Source: Coriobacteriaceae bacterium
GTDB taxonomy: Bacteria; Actinomycetota; Coriobacteriia; Coriobacteriales; Coriobacteriaceae
Reading direction: 5' to 3'
Assembly (NCBI GenBank): GCA_902362275.1
Contig: CABIWB010000002.1
Location: forward strand, 1-64,000
DNA: 64,000 bases
Position numbers and translations under genes: made by a program. Below are positions 27,086 to 35,501 of the stretch, piece after piece; positions within the stretch are counted from its first letter, which is position 1; every line of letters starts with the position of its first letter. The notes under the pieces are model-generated. The model did no database searches. It saw only the letters and a list, made by a program, of their open reading frames with translations, and was not told the origin of the DNA.

Positions 27086-27748
27086 TCAGTTCTGGGGCTT
27101 GCGCTCCGGATACTTGGCGGTATAGCCCTCGATGTGGAGTGTCGAGGCGATGATTTCCTTGACCGTCTCGTCGGGCACATCGGGGTGCGTGCGGATATAC
27201 ATCAACAACCCCATGATGAGGGTGTAGAACGTCTCGTAGACATGGTCGATGCGTAGCTCATGATGGGCGACAAAATCTACCACGGTGGTGTCGCAGATAT
27301 ACTGCGCCACACGCTGGACCACGTTGTGCAAAAAGCCGCCGTAGAGCGCGCCACTGCTTGAGGTGAGCGTACTCGGCAGTTCGTGGCCGCTGGCGACCAG
27401 ACGCTTAAAGAGCGGGGCGACGGTGTCGAGCGCGCCCTCGATATCGCCGACGGTGCGGCCGGCGTTCCACTGCTCGAGCTCGGAGATAAAGCCGTCGATC
27501 GCCTCGTCCATAACAGCGGTGACGGCGGCGTCCATATCGGCGAAGTAGTGGTAGAACAGTGAGCGCGTGCAGCCGGCTCGCTTGGCCACGGCCGAGACGG
27601 ATAGATGCGACACGCCCAGCTCGGAGCTTACGGTGCGCACGGCATCGAGGATCTCGCGACGGCGTTCGTCTCCCGTCAGGCGCTTTGCCGCGCTATCGGA
27701 CGCAAGAGTGGCGTCGGCCACAGGGATATCTGCGTACGTGTCGCCCAT
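27086..27748 (-). CDS. TetR/AcrR-family regulator
   Basis: A 220-residue regulator with a classic helix-turn-helix (LSVSAVAKRAGCTRSLFYHYF, about residues 48-68) and a divergent ligand-binding domain. It is transcribed with the membrane protein gene (63-bp gap) and divergently from the Fe-S flavoprotein gene. The 190-bp space between holds two inverted repeats, so it probably controls both directions. The ligand is unknown. Confidence 0.9.
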   Translation of the reverse strand: MGDTYADIPVADATLASDSAAKRLTGDERRREILDAVRTVSSELGVSHLSVSAVAKRAGCTRSLFYHYFADMDAAVTAVMDEAIDGFISELEQWNAGRTVGDIEGALDTVAPLFKRLVASGHELPSTLTSSSGALYGGFLHNVVQRVAQYICDTTVVDFVAHHELRIDHVYETFYTLIMGLLMYIRTHPDVPDETVKEIIASTLHIEGYTAKYPERKPQN

Positions 27749-27801
27749 GTTTTGCCGCCTTTCATCCTCTTTTGCCTGACCGTTCGCCTAACAGTCTTGA
27801 A

Positions 27802-27843
27802 TATTGTTGACGGTTCGTCAATACTATTTTTGACACAATGTCA
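27802..27843. promoter_or_regulatory. Putative TetR operators in the divergent intergenic region
   Basis: TATTGTTGAC (27802-27811) and GTCAATACTA (27817-27826) match as inverted arms at 8 of 10 positions. A second, shorter palindrome, TGACA-CAA-TGTCA, lies at 27831-27843. They sit between the divergent tetR and flavoprotein genes. Confidence 0.55.
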
Positions 27844-27937
27844 GCAATGGCGGGTGAACGGCATGGGGGCATGCCCGGCCTGCAAAAAAAGAGGGGCGCT
27901 GCGGCCTCGTCGGGCTGCGGCAAGAGAAGGGACAACC

Positions 27938-30712
27938 ATGATTCTCAACGGACCGGGGATTAGTTACACCGAGCCCGATACCGGCGCGGAGTTTGTGCCG
28001 CCGCTGCCGGAGCATCCGCGCGAGGCAATCGTCAAGCTGTGCGAGCACTGCACCAACCGTCTGCTGCATCGCGACGAGCTGCTGGGCTACGAGTACTGGT
28101 CGTTTGCCGAGGCCGCAACCGACGAGCAGGCCGAAGTGCTCTGCAAGATGAAGATGCGCCGCCCCTATACGCTGTCCGAGATGGTCAAGCTCACCGGCAT
28201 GCCCGAGGCCGATATCGAGAAGATGCTCGACGACATGAGCTACACGGGCCTGCTCGAGTACAACTGGGAAAACCCCGAGCGCGCCAAGCAGTGGGTGCTG
28301 CCCATGCTGGTGCCGGGTTCCGCCGAGTTCCTCAACATGCGCGTAAGCCAGCTCGACGAGCACCCGGTCTACGCCAAGTTCTTTGAGCAGGCGTCCAAGG
28401 GACCGCTGTCCAAGGCCACGCCGATGGTGCCGCCTGGCGGTGCCGGCATCGGCATGCATGTAATTCCGGTCGAGAAGGCCATCGATGCCGCGAGCACGTC
28501 GGTGCCGATCGAGCATATCGAGCATTGGCTCGACAAATACGAGGGTAAATATGCCGCCAGCACCTGCAGCTGCCGCGCGAGCCGTCGCGTGATGGGCGAG
28601 GGCTGCGCCGATGACCCGGCCGATTGGTGCATTGCCGTGGGCGATATGGCCGACTATGTGGTCGAGACCGACCGCGGCCATTATGTGACGCGCGAGGAGG
28701 TCTACGACATCCTGCGCCAGGCCGAGGACAACGGCTTTGTGCACCAGATCACCAACATCGACGGCGAGAACAAGATCTTCGCCATCTGCAACTGCAACGT
28801 CAACGTGTGCTATGCCCTGCGCACCTCGCAGCTGTTCAACACGCCCAACCTGTCGCGCTCGGCCTATGTCGCCAAGGTCGAGAAGGACAAGTGCGTGGCC
28901 TGCGGTCGCTGCGTTGAGGTGTGCCCGGCCGGCGCCGCCAAGCTCGGCCAAAAGCTCTGCAGCAAAAAGGCGGGCGGTCGCGTGCCCGAGTATCCGCGCC
29001 AGGAGCTGCCCGACGCCACCAAGTGGGACCACACCAAGTGGTCGCCTAACTACCGCAACGACAACCGCATCGAGACGCATGAGTCCGGCACCGCTCCCTG
29101 CAAGACGGCCTGCCCCGCGCACGTTGCCGTTCAGGGCTATCTGAAGCTCGCGGCTCAGGGTCGCTATGACGAGGCCCTAGCACTCATTAAGCGCGAGAAC
29201 CCGCTGCCCGCTATCTGCGGCCGTGTGTGCAACCGTCGCTGTGAGGATGCCTGCACCCGCGGCCGTGTGGACGCCGCCGTGGCTATCGACGAAGTCAAGA
29301 AGTTTATCGCCCAGCGTGATCTGGACGCAGCGACCCGCTATGTCCCGCCCGTGGTGACTCCGACGCGTGCCGGCGGCTTCGACCAGAAGATCGCCATCAT
29401 CGGTGCCGGTCCGGCAGGTCTGTCCTGCGCTTTCTATCTGGCCGAGAAGGGCTACAAGCCCGTCGTGTTCGAGAAGAGCGAACGCCCGGGCGGCATGCTC
29501 ACCTATGGCATTCCCAGCTTTAAGCTGGAAAAGGACGTTATCGAGGCCGAGGTCGAGATCATTCGCTTGATGGGCGCCGAGTTCCGCTATGGCGTGGAGG
29601 TCGGTCGCGATGTGACGCTCGACGAGCTGCGCGCGCAGGGCTTTAAGGCCTTCTACGTTGCCATCGGCTGCCAGGGTGGCCGCCTTGCCGGCATTCCGGG
29701 CGAGGATGCCGAGGACGTGACCGTGGCCGTCGACTTCCTTCGCGAGGTTAACAGCGGCAAGATCGATACCCTGTCCGGCCGCACCATTGTGGTGGGCGGC
29801 GGCAACGTGGCCATCGACGTTGCCCGCAACGCCTGCCGTCTGGGCTCTGAGCATGTTGAGATGTTCTGCCTGGAGAGCGAGGCCCAGATGCCCGCCAGCG
29901 AGGAGGAGCGTCGCGAGGCCATCGAGGACGGTGCGCACATCAGCTGCGGTTGGGGCCCCAAGGAGGTTCACCTGGACGAGGCCGGCCGCGTGTGCGGCAT
30001 CACCTTTAAGCGCTGCACGCGCGTCTACGATGACGAGGGGCGTTTTGCGCCCGAGTACGATGAGAACGATCTGCGTCGTGTCGATGCCGACCGTGTCGTC
30101 ATGTCGATTGGCCAGTCCATTGTGTGGGGCGACCTGCTGGCTGGCTCCAAGGTGGAGCTTGGCCGCGGTCAGGGTGCCCTTGCCGATCCTCAGACCTACC
30201 AGACCGCCGAGCCAGACATCTTTGTGGGCGGCGATGTCTACACCGGTCCGAGTTTTGCCATCGATGCCATCGCCGCCGGCCACGAGGCCGCCGTGTCCAT
30301 CCATCGCTTTGTGCAGCCGGGGTCCACGCTCACCATCGGCCGCAACCAGCGCCGCTACACCGCGCTCGACCGCGACGATGTCGTGATCGAGAGCTACGAC
30401 AACGCGAGCCGTGAGGTTGCCCACGTGGACCGCGAGCGCGAGAAGGCCGCGCCGTTTAGCGAGTACGTCGAGACCTTTACCGAAGAGCAGGTGCGCGCCG
30501 AGACCGCCCGTTGCCTGGGTTGCGGTGCCTCGATCGTCGACCCCAACAAGTGCATCGGCTGCGGCCTGTGCACCACCAAGTGCGCGTTCGACGCCATCCA
30601 TCTGGATCGCGACCGCCCCGAGTGCTCAACGATGGTCAAATACGAGCAAAAGCTCCCCAGCCTGGGCAAGTACGCCCTCAAGCGTGCCATCAAAATTAAG
30701 TTCGGTCATTAG
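27938..30712 (+). CDS. Large Fe-S flavoprotein: GltD-like NAD(P)H oxidoreductase with extra ferredoxin domains
   Basis: A 924-residue soluble protein. In order: an N-terminal region with a helix-turn-helix-like segment (YTLSEMVKLTGMPEADIEKM, about 79); a cysteine-rich domain (CSCR near 210, CNCNVNVC near 290); a ferredoxin motif CVACGRCVEVCP (about 319); a GltD/DPYD-type helical Fe-S domain (CKTACPAH near 388, ICGRVCNRRCEDAC near 427); the FAD site GAGPAGLSCA (about 490); the NAD(P) site GGGNVAIDVA (about 620); and a C-terminal ferredoxin motif CIGCGLCTTKC. It probably moves electrons between NAD(P)H and a ferredoxin or a membrane partner; the substrate is unknown. AGAGAAGGG precedes ATG 27938; an upstream in-frame extension crosses the promoter region. 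Confidence 0.88.
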   Translation: MILNGPGISYTEPDTGAEFVPPLPEHPREAIVKLCEHCTNRLLHRDELLGYEYWSFAEAATDEQAEVLCKMKMRRPYTLSEMVKLTGMPEADIEKMLDDMSYTGLLEYNWENPERAKQWVLPMLVPGSAEFLNMRVSQLDEHPVYAKFFEQASKGPLSKATPMVPPGGAGIGMHVIPVEKAIDAASTSVPIEHIEHWLDKYEGKYAASTCSCRASRRVMGEGCADDPADWCIAVGDMADYVVETDRGHYVTREEVYDILRQAEDNGFVHQITNIDGENKIFAICNCNVNVCYALRTSQLFNTPNLSRSAYVAKVEKDKCVACGRCVEVCPAGAAKLGQKLCSKKAGGRVPEYPRQELPDATKWDHTKWSPNYRNDNRIETHESGTAPCKTACPAHVAVQGYLKLAAQGRYDEALALIKRENPLPAICGRVCNRRCEDACTRGRVDAAVAIDEVKKFIAQRDLDAATRYVPPVVTPTRAGGFDQKIAIIGAGPAGLSCAFYLAEKGYKPVVFEKSERPGGMLTYGIPSFKLEKDVIEAEVEIIRLMGAEFRYGVEVGRDVTLDELRAQGFKAFYVAIGCQGGRLAGIPGEDAEDVTVAVDFLREVNSGKIDTLSGRTIVVGGGNVAIDVARNACRLGSEHVEMFCLESEAQMPASEEERREAIEDGAHISCGWGPKEVHLDEAGRVCGITFKRCTRVYDDEGRFAPEYDENDLRRVDADRVVMSIGQSIVWGDLLAGSKVELGRGQGALADPQTYQTAEPDIFVGGDVYTGPSFAIDAIAAGHEAAVSIHRFVQPGSTLTIGRNQRRYTALDRDDVVIESYDNASREVAHVDREREKAAPFSEYVETFTEEQVRAETARCLGCGASIVDPNKCIGCGLCTTKCAFDAIHLDRDRPECSTMVKYEQKLPSLGKYALKRAIKIKFGH

Positions 30713-30872
30713 GTCCCGCCGTTCTAACGAACGGCGGCACTACCGACGCTGCGCGGCGTCCAGGCACCCCATCTTGCCCCTCAACTTCGGCGCCGCGGGC
30801 AAAAGCCCAGCGGACGCCTTGTTTCGGGGCAACCTGGGGCACCTGGATCGCCGCTCGCTGACGTTTGGCTGA
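30713..30872. repeat. Composite palindromic element after the flavoprotein gene
   Basis: It begins with a GCCGTTC/GAACGGC hairpin. It then carries GACGCTGCGCGGCGTCCAG, nearly the sequence found at 12722-12737, and ends with a complementary CCTGGATCGCCGCTCGCTG. The inner part folds with CTTGCCCC pairing with GGGGCAA. The layout parallels the element after hspR, although the inner sequence differs. Confidence 0.6.
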
Positions 30873-30905
30873 CATCGCATCAACCATTGTTGAAAGGTTT
30901 TCGCC

Positions 30906-31334
30906 TTGCATGAATTGGGAATCGTGTATCACATCATTCGCGATGTTGAGAACGTGGCGCGCGCCAATGGCGTGCGTCGCGTTTCGAGCGTGACGTTGCT
31001 GCTGGGCGAGGTCTCGGGCGTCGTTCCCGACTTGCTGCTCGACGCTTGGCGCTGGGCAGCAGATAAAAAGCCTATCACCGAGGGCTCGGAGCTTATCGTG
31101 GAACCCGTCGAGGCCGTGACACATTGCGAGGCGTGCGGCCGCGACTACGCGACGGTCGAGCACGGCAAGACCTGCCCTTATTGCGGCAGCGGCGAGACAT
31201 ACCTGCTGCAGGGCCAGGAGGTCATGATCAAGCAGATCGAGACCCCCGACGAGGACCCGGCAGACGCTGCCCCTGACGGCCTCTCCGACGCCCCCGATGC
31301 CGTCGACGCCGCCAACCCTCTCCACATCGTCTAG
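30906..31334 (+). CDS. hypA: Hydrogenase nickel-incorporation protein HypA
   Basis: HypA delivers nickel to [NiFe]-hydrogenase (or urease) maturation and has a structural zinc site. The 142-residue product starts at TTG 30906, giving the family N-terminus M-H-E-L with the essential nickel-binding His2. Zinc cysteines are in CEAC (about 75-78) and CPYC (about 89-92). An acidic tail of about 25 residues is longer than usual. No hydrogenase or other hyp gene is in the window, so it is either isolated or the rest lies elsewhere. Confidence 0.9.
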   Translation: MHELGIVYHIIRDVENVARANGVRRVSSVTLLLGEVSGVVPDLLLDAWRWAADKKPITEGSELIVEPVEAVTHCEACGRDYATVEHGKTCPYCGSGETYLLQGQEVMIKQIETPDEDPADAAPDGLSDAPDAVDAANPLHIV

Positions 31335-31685
31335 CCCCTAGTCGTTTAAGAACGTCCCCAATGACTACTTGCGCTAGAGCATAAGTCACGCTAATAGTCA
31401 AGTTATGTCTGTTTAAACAAAATAGCGGCAGTACAAGTGCATTCGCACTTGCTTAAAATCGGTATCAATGAACAGCATGCTTGTATCTATAAAATACATG
31501 ACTTGATGAGCGACGCTTTAGCGGGAAATGAGTTGAAAAATAGCAACGTAATCAACTTGTAACAAACCTAGACGTTTAAACAAATAATCCAACCTTTTGC
31601 GAATTCAGCTATAATTCCACAATCCAAACAGGTATACTTCGTTCATGTCGTGTAGGAAATACGTAGACAAAAAGGAGGTTATGTG
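31335..31685 (+). other. AT-rich leader of the PTS operon
   Basis: About 350 bp without a gene. It contains one arm (31338-31368) of a dispersed repeat found again at 34976-35006, and a perfect -10-like TATAAT at 31610-31615 without a clear -35. The AAGGAGG ribosome binding site of the next gene is at 31672-31678. The AT richness contrasts with the flanking genes. Confidence 0.55.
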
Positions 31686-32675
31686 ATGGTAAGTATTGTT
31701 CTTGCTAGCCATGGGGACTTGGCAGCTGGAATCAAGCAGACGGGCTCGATGGTCTTTGGCGATCAGCCGTCTGTTGCCGTGGTCTCGCTCGAGCCGAGCA
31801 TGGGCCCCGACGACTTCCGTGCCAAGGTCGAGGAAGCAATCGCTTCCTTCGAGGACCAGGAGCAGGTGCTCTTCCTCGTTGATCTGTGGGGCGGCACGCC
31901 GTTCAACCAGATCAGCGGGCTCATCGAGGGTCACGATTCCTGGGCTATCGTCACCGGTGTCAACCTGCCTATGCTCATCGAGGCATATTCGCAGCGCTTT
32001 GACGCAAAGAACACTGCACATGCGATCGCAAAACATCTCGTGACTGAGGCTAAGGCTGGCGTGCGCGTCAAGCCCGAGTCTTTGGAGCCCGAGGAGAAGA
32101 AGCCGGCTGCGGCCGCCGCTGCTCCTGCAGGCGCCATCCCTCCGGGAACGGTCATCGGCGATGGGCACATCAAGATCGCCCACGTCCGTATCGACACCCG
32201 TCTGCTTCATGGCCAGGTGGCCACCACGTGGACCAAGCAGATCAACCCCAACCGCATCATCGTGGTTTCCGACGGCGTTGCTCACGACGAGCTCCGCAAG
32301 ACTATGATCGAGCAGGCTGCCCCTCCGGGAGTCCATGCCAACGTCGTGCCCATCAAGAAGATGGCCGAGGTCGTCAAGGACACGCGCTTTGGTGACACCA
32401 AGGCCATGCTGCTCTTCGAGAACCCGCAGGATCTCCTCAAGGCCATCGAGGCCGGCGTCGACATCAAGGAAGTCAACATCGGTTCCATGGCTCACTCCAA
32501 GGGCAAGGTCGTCGTCACCAACGCCGTCGCTATGGGCGATGACGACGTTAAGACTCTCGAGGCCCTCAAGGCCAAGGGCGTCAAGTTCGAGGTCCGCAAG
32601 GTTCCTTCGGATTCCTCCGAGGATCTCGACGCCATGTTGAAGAAAGCTAAGGCCGAACTGGCCGCTCAAGCATAG
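31686..32675 (+). CDS. manX: PTS mannose-family EIIAB component
   Basis: A 329-residue cytoplasmic protein that relays phosphate from HPr to the incoming sugar. The EIIA domain (1-135) has its phosphorylated histidine in VLASHGDL (His9); an Ala/Pro-rich linker (about 140-155) follows. The EIIB domain has DTRLLHGQVATTW with His175 as phosphorylation site. It starts the operon EIIAB-EIIC-EIID. Mannose-family systems carry mannose, glucose, fructose, amino sugars or sorbose; the substrate here cannot be read from sequence. ATG 31686 fits AAGGAGG better than GTG 31683. Confidence 0.95.
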   Translation: MVSIVLASHGDLAAGIKQTGSMVFGDQPSVAVVSLEPSMGPDDFRAKVEEAIASFEDQEQVLFLVDLWGGTPFNQISGLIEGHDSWAIVTGVNLPMLIEAYSQRFDAKNTAHAIAKHLVTEAKAGVRVKPESLEPEEKKPAAAAAAPAGAIPPGTVIGDGHIKIAHVRIDTRLLHGQVATTWTKQINPNRIIVVSDGVAHDELRKTMIEQAAPPGVHANVVPIKKMAEVVKDTRFGDTKAMLLFENPQDLLKAIEAGVDIKEVNIGSMAHSKGKVVVTNAVAMGDDDVKTLEALKAKGVKFEVRKVPSDSSEDLDAMLKKAKAELAAQA

Positions 32676-32693
32676 TAAAGGAGGGTCCGATAC

Positions 32694-33512
32694 ATGTCTG
32701 CAATCACTATTCTGCTTGTTGCGATTGTCGCGTTGCTTGCCGGTATGGAAGGCATTCTGGATGAGTTCCAGTTCCATCAGCCGCTCGTGGCATGTACGCT
32801 TATCGGTCTCGTAACCGGTCACCTTCAGGAGGGCATCCTCCTGGGCGGTTCGCTCCAGATGATGGCCCTTGGTTGGGCTAACGTCGGCGCCGCTGTAGCG
32901 CCTGACGCCGCTCTGGCCTCGGTCGCTTCTTCGATCATCATGGTGCTCGCCCTCAACGGTGGCGCCACCGATTCTGCCAAGGCCGTTACCGCCGCTATCG
33001 CCGTCGCCGTCCCGCTGTCGGTCGCTGGTCTGTTCCTGACCATGATCTGCCGTACCCTGGCTACCGCTATCGCTCACGCCATGGACGGTTGCGCCGAGAA
33101 GGGCGACTTCGCCGGCATCGAGCGCTGGCAGTACGCTGCCATCCTCATGCAGGGCCTTCGTATCGCCATCCCGGCAGTGCTTCTGTGCATCATCCCGGCC
33201 GAGGCTGTTACCAACGCGCTTAACGCTATGCCCGACTGGCTGTCCGGCGGTATGGCTGTCGGCGGCGGCATGGTCGCTTCCGTCGGTTACGCCATGGTCA
33301 TCAACATGATGGCCACCAAGGAGACCTGGCCGTTCTTCATCCTCGGCTTTGTCCTTGCCGCCATCCCTCAGCTCACGCTGATCGCCCTTGGCCTCATCGG
33401 CATCTCCCTTGCCCTCATCTACCTTGGCCTTAAGGATCTGGCCAAGCAGGGTGGCGGCATGAGCGGTGGCTCCGGCGACCCGCTCGGCGACATTCTGAAC
33501 GATTACGAGTAG
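32694..33512 (+). CDS. manY: PTS mannose-family EIIC component
   Basis: A 272-residue integral membrane permease subunit that forms the sugar path with EIID. It has about eight hydrophobic segments and the family signature GGSLQMMALGWANVGAAVAPD near residue 50. AAAGGAGGG precedes ATG 32694, 18 bp after the EIIAB stop. Confidence 0.95.
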   Translation: MSAITILLVAIVALLAGMEGILDEFQFHQPLVACTLIGLVTGHLQEGILLGGSLQMMALGWANVGAAVAPDAALASVASSIIMVLALNGGATDSAKAVTAAIAVAVPLSVAGLFLTMICRTLATAIAHAMDGCAEKGDFAGIERWQYAAILMQGLRIAIPAVLLCIIPAEAVTNALNAMPDWLSGGMAVGGGMVASVGYAMVINMMATKETWPFFILGFVLAAIPQLTLIALGLIGISLALIYLGLKDLAKQGGGMSGGSGDPLGDILNDYE

Positions 33513-33528
33513 GAGGGGAGTGATACAT

Positions 33529-34449
33529 ATGGCAGAGAACAAGATTCAGCTCACCAAGGCTGACCGTAAGAAGGTTTGCTTCCGTCATCAGTTCCTTCAG
33601 GGCTCGTGGAACTACGAGCGTATGCAGAACGGCGGCTGGTGCTTCGCAATGATCCCTGCGATCAAGAAGCTCTACACCAGCAAGGATGACCAGATTGCCG
33701 CTCTTAAGCGCCACCTGGAGTTCTATAACACCCACCCCTATGTTTCCGCCCCCGTCATTGGCGTTACCCTCGCTCTCGAGGAGGAGCGCGCCAACGGTGC
33801 TCCGATTGACGACGTCGCCATTCAGGGCGTCAAGATCGGTATGATGGGCCCGCTCGCCGGCGTCGGCGACCCCGCCTTCTGGTTCACCCTTCGCCCGATT
33901 CTGGGCGCTCTGGGCGCTTCCATGGCCCTGTCCGGCAGCATTGCCGGTCCGCTGCTGTTCTTCTTCGCGTGGAACATCATCCGTTACGCTTTCCTGTGGT
34001 ACACGCAGGAGTTTGGCTACAAGGTCGGCTCCTCCATCGCCAAGGACCTCTCCGGCGGTCTGATGGGCAAGGTCACCGAGGGTGCTTCCATCCTGGGTAT
34101 GTTCATCATCGGCGCCCTGGTCGAGCGCTGGGTGTCCATCTCCTTCACCCCGGTCGTCTCCAAGGTCACGCAGTCTGCTGGTGCCTTTATCGACTGGGCT
34201 AACCTGCCCTCCGGTTCTGAGGGTGTCAAGGAAGCACTGACGATGTATAACTCCATCGGTGCTAGCGCCCTTGATCAGGTGAAGGTCACCACGCTTCAGG
34301 CCAACCTCGATCAGCTCATCCCCGGCCTTGCCGCCGTGTGCCTGACCCTGCTGGTCTGCAAGCTCCTCAAGAAGAAGGTCAGCCCGATCGTCATCATCCT
34401 GGCTCTCTTCGCCGTTGGCATCATCGGTCGCGTCTGCGGCTTCATGTAA
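33529..34449 (+). CDS. manZ: PTS mannose-family EIID component
   Basis: A 306-residue membrane subunit paired with EIIC. The N-terminal cytoplasmic part contains FLQGSWNYERMQNGGWCFAM, typical of EIID, followed by GPLAGVGDPAFWFTLRPIL and C-terminal membrane segments. ATG 33529 is chosen (MAENKIQLT) with AGGAGGGG upstream; an earlier in-frame GTG overlaps that site. Confidence 0.95.
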   Translation: MAENKIQLTKADRKKVCFRHQFLQGSWNYERMQNGGWCFAMIPAIKKLYTSKDDQIAALKRHLEFYNTHPYVSAPVIGVTLALEEERANGAPIDDVAIQGVKIGMMGPLAGVGDPAFWFTLRPILGALGASMALSGSIAGPLLFFFAWNIIRYAFLWYTQEFGYKVGSSIAKDLSGGLMGKVTEGASILGMFIIGALVERWVSISFTPVVSKVTQSAGAFIDWANLPSGSEGVKEALTMYNSIGASALDQVKVTTLQANLDQLIPGLAAVCLTLLVCKLLKKKVSPIVIILALFAVGIIGRVCGFM

Positions 34450-34505
34450 GCACGTTTCGGCTTAAGACCGAGAATTGCTAGGCAAGGGCTTTTGAGCCAT
34501 TGAAA

Positions 34506-34541
34506 CGGACCGCACCCGGTGAGTACACTGGATGCGGTCCG
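34506..34541 (+). terminator. Hairpin between manZ and the DUF956 gene
   Basis: A 9-bp stem (34506-34514 with 34533-34541) is followed by GATTGTTTTA. It could attenuate transcription between the PTS genes and the DUF956 gene. Confidence 0.6.
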
Positions 34542-34569
34542 ATTGTTTTATTTGGAGGGCGAGGCGCGC

Positions 34570-34968
34570 ATGGCGCAATCTCAGAACAGCACGGTCGATC
34601 TGGCAACGCCGGCAACCTGCCTGATGGGGCTTACCAGTCACGGTAACGTAATGGTGGGCAATAAGGCGTTCGAGTACTATAACGAGCGTAATCCCGAGGA
34701 TTTTATTCAAATCCCGTGGGACGAGGTCGACTATATTGCCGCCGAGGTTTTGCGCGGCACCAAGAAGATTACGCGTTTTGCCATCTTCACCAAGGACAAC
34801 GGTCGCTTTACGTTTTCGACGCGCGACGACAAAGAGACGCTTCGCGCGGTCCGCAAGTACGTTGACGAGGATAAGCTCGTGCGTTCGCCCGACTTTATCG
34901 ATGTGACGGCCAAGGGCGCCAAGAGCATCCCCTCCGTCATCAAAAACCTTTTCCACAAAGGCAACTAG
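34570..34968 (+). CDS. manO: DUF956 family protein (ManO-like)
   Basis: A 132-residue soluble protein of the DUF956 family, which nearly always follows mannose-type PTS genes and is thought to modulate them; its mechanism is unknown. Family features include LMGLTSHGNVMVGNKAFEYY and PWDEVDYIAAEV. GGAGGGCG lies before ATG 34570; an in-frame upstream extension runs through the intergenic hairpin and is unlikely. Confidence 0.88.
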   Translation: MAQSQNSTVDLATPATCLMGLTSHGNVMVGNKAFEYYNERNPEDFIQIPWDEVDYIAAEVLRGTKKITRFAIFTKDNGRFTFSTRDDKETLRAVRKYVDEDKLVRSPDFIDVTAKGAKSIPSVIKNLFHKGN

Positions 34969-34975
34969 TCGTTGG

Positions 34976-35030
34976 GTAGTCATCTGCGACGTTCCTAAAC
35001 GACTAGTCATTAAAGAACGTCGCAGATGAC
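34976..35030. repeat. 16-bp perfect inverted repeat with dispersed-repeat arms
   Basis: Arms 34979-34994 and 35015-35030 are perfectly complementary. The 31-bp stretch 34976-35006, read on the minus strand, matches 31338-31368 at most positions, so this palindrome is built from a repeat unit present elsewhere as a single arm. Confidence 0.8.
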
Positions 35031-35093
35031 AATCTCGAAGAGCGGCTATGCGCTGCATGGTAGTGGCGCAAATCTGCTACACTAATACAACAT

Positions 35094-35169
35094 GCCTCCG
35101 TAGCTCAGGGGATAGAGCACCGCTCTCCTAAAGCGGGTGTCGACGGTTCGAATCCGCCCGGGGGCACCA
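35094..35169 (+). tRNA. tRNA-Arg (anticodon CCT)
   Basis: A 76-nt cloverleaf with encoded CCA. The acceptor stem is 35094-35100 with 35159-35165 (one T-G pair), the D arm contains AGCTCAGGGGATAGAGC, the anticodon loop is CTCCTAA with anticodon CCT (reads AGG), and the T arm contains GGTTCGAATCC. Its 3' part is duplicated 5 kb downstream, marking it as an integration site. Confidence 0.97.
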
Positions 35170-35170
35170 G
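35124..35170 (+). repeat. Left attachment repeat (attL) in the tRNA-Arg gene
   Basis: A 47-bp stretch from the anticodon stem to the base after CCA is identical to 40093-40139. This is the usual sign of tyrosine-recombinase integration into a tRNA 3' end. Confidence 0.93.
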
Positions 35171-35179
35171 GGAAATCGC

Positions 35180-35213
35180 AGGCCAGACGGTGTAAATCGT
35201 CTGGCCTGTTTTT
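35180..35213 (+). terminator. Intrinsic terminator after tRNA-Arg
   Basis: A perfect 10-bp stem (35180-35189 with 35198-35207) is followed by GTTTTTG. It lies inside the island, so the element supplied a new terminator for the tRNA gene; the former one appears to be at 40151-40177. Confidence 0.9.
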
Positions 35214-35472
35214 GTATGAATAGGGGCAAAACTCGATTGAGAGGTGAGCTAGGGGCGAAAGTTCTTTCTATGGTGAAATCATCTCAACTTCATATTTTAT
35301 CCTCAGGGCTGGTTTTCAACCCTTCCCACAGCCTGCGGGCTGGATGTAGGGCCCTTTGGTTATGGAAAGCGTTGAAAGCCTAGGTTGACGTTGCTGTGAG
35401 ATGGGCGAGTTTCCAACAGCCTCCGACGTCTTAGGATTGCACGGAGGGCCTTACGGCGCAGGCGCCGTTGAA

Positions 35473-35501
35473 AACTCGTCTTTCTGCTAGGAAGACGAGT
35501 T
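35473..35501 (-). terminator. Hairpin at the end of the specificity gene
   Basis: A perfect 10-bp stem (35473-35482 with 35492-35501) overlaps the stop codon of the specificity-subunit gene on the minus strand. A short A run follows on the left (T tract on the minus strand). Confidence 0.65.
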
